In this document: positions 60,397-64,000 of the stretch, piece by piece
Layout: the number at the start of each line of letters is the position of its first letter
Numbering within the stretch: position 1 is the first letter of the stretch
Assembly (NCBI GenBank): GCA_964020155.1
Contig: OZ026560.1
Coordinates: forward strand, 2,492,759-2,556,758
From: Chondrilla cf. caribensis
Taxonomy: Eukaryota; Porifera; Demospongiae; Chondrillida; Chondrillidae
Length of the DNA stretch: 64,000 bases
Reading direction: 5' to 3'
Program-made: the position numbers and the translations under genes
Notes under the pieces: generated by a model
The model's database searches: none
What the model was told of the DNA's origin: nothing
What the model saw: the letters and a program-made list of their open reading frames with translations, nothing else

Positions 60397-63300
60397 TTAG
60401 CAACGATGAACATTAGGAGTGTCATAGACATTAACATCACTCAGAGTAGCAGGATTAATAGTAGCATATTGACTTGCACCTGCTTTCTCTCTTTTTGGGT
60501 GGTGGACCAGGTATTGCTTGCTGAGCTCATATTTTGTATCCAAAGCAGCCTTTTTTTCTCTTCCTGGCTTAATATTGTAATTCGCGTAACCTGGGGCTTC
60601 TTCTACCTTTGAAACTTCCTCTTGGTAACTTTTGTCATCTATGTTAGTCATCTTTACTGGCATGTTGCTTGATGTTTCCTGTATTGCTCCTTTATACCTT
60701 CTCTTACACACAACACACCTAATATAAAGTTTAGATCATTAAATCATTTAGAATAGTATTAAAAGTTTTAATGTTGAGATGAATGAGTATCACTTACGTA
60801 ATAGCCAACCCAGCCAATACCACTATCAACATGAGAACTAGTACACATACCAGTGCTATTAGAACTGAAATGAATATGAACGAAAAGGAAATCTTTTCAA
60901 AGCATTGTGTATTATAATTGCTGTTGTCACACTAACCTGATTGTTCAATATTCTGTTCATTATTTTGGTAGGTTGTAACAGTTGCTGGTTCGCTCCATTC
61001 ACCCCATCCATGGGAGGTCTGAGTGCGAACTTGTACAGTATACTCAGTGTTTGAATCCAGACCTGTTATGACCACCGGATCTGCTTTCTTATAAGCAATC
61101 ACAGACTTGATAGCATTACTGTTAGAAGAGACAAGAACTTCACATTTTGGTATTGTGGTTACTGTAGCACTCTTGATTTCCAGAGTCCATTGTACATTGA
61201 TTGTAGAGGGTCCAATGGCCCATACAGCAAGGTTGGTGACTAAAGTACATTAGTATCAACTTGATTACTAGCATTTATTGGTATTATCTTAAACAAATTA
61301 TAGCCAACCTGGTACTGCTGTTCTTGCCGTCACATACAACTGATGTACAGTTCTACTGCCATGTAGTATGTCTATTCTGAACTTGTATGCTTTGTCGGCA
61401 CTTAAACCTGAGATTGTGCTGACAGCATCTTTAGTCTTGTACCAATGGAGTCCATCCACTGTCACTGCATAGCTTGTGAATTCATTTATGTGTCCTCCAT
61501 ATACGTGCAGTGTAATGGTACTTTGTGTGGTGTTTAATACATTCAAACCTATACAAAATGAGGATGGATAAATGTACAATTATTATGGTACATTAGACAG
61601 AAATAATGTATAATAATATTATACTAACAAAACTGATCTCTGTTGGTACACTGTACACCAACGTCTCTTCCATGTCCACACAGTACACCAGTATTGGTGG
61701 TTCCACAATCCAGTAGAGTAGTCTCACTCCCCTCACACTGCACACTGTCCAACAAGATGGCTCCCCTTCCAGGTAGGTAATATGCTGCTAGAGCACCATC
61801 AAAGCCAAGCTGTCTACACACAACTTGTGCATCACTAAAGGTCCAGTTGTTGTCACACACAGTACCCCACTGTCCTTCTATCATGATCTCCACACGTCCA
61901 GATGACTGTGAGAATGAATTATCATTTTGCAGTTGTATCATGCCATCTAATACACACACAGTGGAGAATAGGACATGTGTGAACTCAAAAAGGGTGAAGA
62001 GACTATATATCTGAACAGAACATACAAAGTACTGGATTCAGAATGTGTGCTATCACATGCAATGCTATAATTATGTCACAGAACCTTTAATTATTGAACC
62101 ATTGTCAGGTACTGTATATTATATACAACCAAATATATAGCATTGTTCAGCAATTTATTATATATATATTCATGTGTACATGTGTGCATCTCATATATCT
62201 CACTACATATGATGACATTGCAGTGCATGAAATTTGGAATCAAACAAAGAATATTCAATTTTGAGGAAGTGCTGGTGCAGTTCCCAGAGCATTATTTCAT
62301 GGCTCTATGTTAATGATGCCCTACCAAAATGTTAGATATGGTCTGGGTACCTTGAACTATGAAAACACCTTGTTTTATAATGACTACTGGTATGCATGTG
62401 GTCCATCGAGCACAACATGTATCATAGTCCCCATACCACCATGGGTATGTGCATACCTTTATAACATAGCACTCCAGCATCTTCTCTATGGTTACAATTG
62501 TACTGTCCAAAGCCATTGTGTGAACAACTTTGAAGAGCACCTTCATTTCCTAGACAGCTAACATTGGTCACTGAAATATAATTACCCTTTCCTTCTCCAT
62601 ACACCGATCCCCTTTGTATCGATAGCACATCATATCCAAGCTGCCTGCAGGTCACATTGCCACTCTTAAGATCCCATCCATTATCACACACTGTACTCCA
62701 ACCATGTCCATTGAGTACTTCTACTCTTCCCGAGTATACATTGGATGTTTGTTTGCCATCAACCAATCGAGCTACGTGTGCATCATTAATTATAATGTAA
62801 TTAATATTAAAAATTAATATTTTATAAGTGTGATGTTACAGTAGTTTATCCCACTGTAACAGCTATATATCAAGTACATCCATAATATTATTATGACAAA
62901 TCCACTTTTCATTAATTCCAGTAAATGAGCATCACTTACCTTGACTGTAGCAAGTAATTCCCACGTCTCTAGAATGGGAACAGTAATGAGATCTGTTGTG
63001 TGCACACTGTACCAAGCTAGTTTCTCTTCCGGTACAGTTTACACCACTCATCCAGATAGTCTCTTGTCCTTGTCCATTCTTACCACAGCAGTTGCTCTCA
63101 ATGGCTGTCCAATAACCAAGCTGTTTACAGGCCACTACAGCATCCATGATATCCCATCCATCGTCACATATTGTCCCCCACAGTCCATTGATGTAGATTT
63201 CAACACGTCCAGATATGACACCAGGTGTACTAGATACACTGGTGTTAGCAAGTCTGATACCTAATGATGTGTGTATAAAGTTACTGTAACCTGATTGTGA

Positions 63301-64000
63301 TAACTTCCTTAATAGGTGCTGCAGTAACTGTTACAGTAGTATAGTCTTATACTCAATGTTATGAATGAGTATAACTGTACATGCTCCATAAAAATCTTTT
63401 GCAAAATTATACATACCTACTGTTTCTGTACCACATGTAACTCCAGCATCTAGACTACTTCTGCAGTTGTGCTTTCTATTTCTATTGTGAGAGCAGTTGA
63501 ATATTGAACACTCTGTGCCTTCACAAGCTCCATTATTCATCCAGATGTTTCTTGATCCCCGTCCCTGTGCTCTGCTAGATGAATTTATAGCATAACTGTA
63601 GCCAAGCTGTCTACAGATGACTCTTGCATCATTTATGTCCCAGTTATCATCACAAACTGTATGCCATTGTCCCCTGACATAAACTTCAACACGTCCAGAC
63701 ACTGTCTTATCAGAGTTCAGTACACCATTGGCCAGTCTCACTTTGCTACTTGACATGTAGACAGAAGGACAGACAATAACATTATGTCCACCATCAAAAC
63801 ACTGTACTCCTGCATCATGACTGTGGCTATTTCCAGATGGTGAGTAGCTACAGTCCTGAACAGAGGTTTCCCCTCCTTCACAATGCATGTTGTAGGATAC
63901 TCCACTTCCCTCCCCGTAGTGGGCTTTGAAGCGTAGGGACTCAGCATGGGAATATCCAAGGTATCTGCATACTACATTGGCATCATTAGAGTCCCAGGTT
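60397..64000 (-). CDS. Receptor gene 3, partial (SRCRs-2 FN3-TM-tail)
   Basis: Exons seen, 3' to 5': tail 60397-60718; TM 60798-60864; FN3-B 60937-61239; FN3-A 61309-61548; SRCR11 61629-61946; SRCR10 62457-62771 (one extra codon); SRCR9 62940-63260; then an exon from 63417 to beyond 64000 encoding an SRCR8-type and an SRCR4-type domain in one open frame with no intron between them. SRCR5-7 are absent. The 5' end lies outside the window. All visible exons are open, with good splice sites. The tail differs from genes 1 and 2: it holds SQYATI, which fits the ITIM consensus, and ends HRC rather than HRY. The SRCR11/FN3-A junction codon is TGT (Cys) instead of CGT (Arg). Confidence 0.8.

Noticed and set aside
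1..64000. CRISPR arrays, operons or prokaryotic features
   Set aside because: Spliced eukaryotic genes throughout; the repeats are microsatellites, MITEs and duplicated exons, not regularly spaced direct repeats with unique spacers.

Overview
The window is animal nuclear DNA. It has intron-rich housekeeping genes with GT-AG introns, dense microsatellites, many foldback transposable elements, and receptors made of scavenger-receptor cysteine-rich (SRCR) domains. The AT-rich, compact layout, the very large SRCR repertoire, and introns full of TACGTA-type palindromes suggest a demosponge (Amphimedon-like). That taxon is an inference; a cnidarian cannot be excluded from sequence alone.

Left half (1-23.3 kb), four conserved genes. 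(1) The 3' end of translation elongation factor eEF2 (+, 1-1363). (2) A UBL7-like ubiquitin-like/UBA protein (+, 2251-5632, 7 exons, 403 aa). (3) A CCDC146-like centriole/axoneme coiled-coil protein (-, 20703-5815, 28 exons, 997 aa), tail-to-tail with UBL7. (4) NDUFS7, the N2-cluster subunit of mitochondrial complex I (+, 20781-23290, 4 exons, 210 aa), head-to-head with CCDC146; only 77 bp separate the two ATGs. The introns here carry (GT)n arrays, GTAC/TACGTA palindromic repeats and several MITEs.

Right half (23.5-64 kb), a tandem family of receptor genes on the minus strand. Gene 1 (36446-23539) and gene 2 (56783-42465) can each be assembled completely from 16 exons: signal peptide, 11 SRCR domains, 2 fibronectin-III-like domains, one transmembrane helix and a tyrosine-rich cytoplasmic tail (about 1495 and 1501 aa). 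Gene 3 (from 60397, running off the right edge) has a shorter SRCR set and a fused double-SRCR exon. A broken relative (pseudogene P, 38.9-41.1 kb) lies between genes 1 and 2. Sequence similarity pairs gene 1 with gene 2 and P with gene 3, which suggests that a two-gene block was duplicated. Fragments of the 3' end of NDUFS7 travelled with the duplications: a truncated exon at 42.06 kb and an intact orphan exon at 59.92 kb.

Retroelements and DNA transposons sit in the large receptor introns and spacers: an RT-bearing retroelement (32.4-34.1 kb), a LINE fragment (38 kb), a solo LTR (45.5 kb), a DIRS-like element (48.2-50.5 kb), and pogo-like and Crypton-like fragments (53-55 kb). I see no CRISPR arrays, rRNA or tRNA genes. 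All exon junctions were assigned by hand from splice sites, frame and paralogue comparison.
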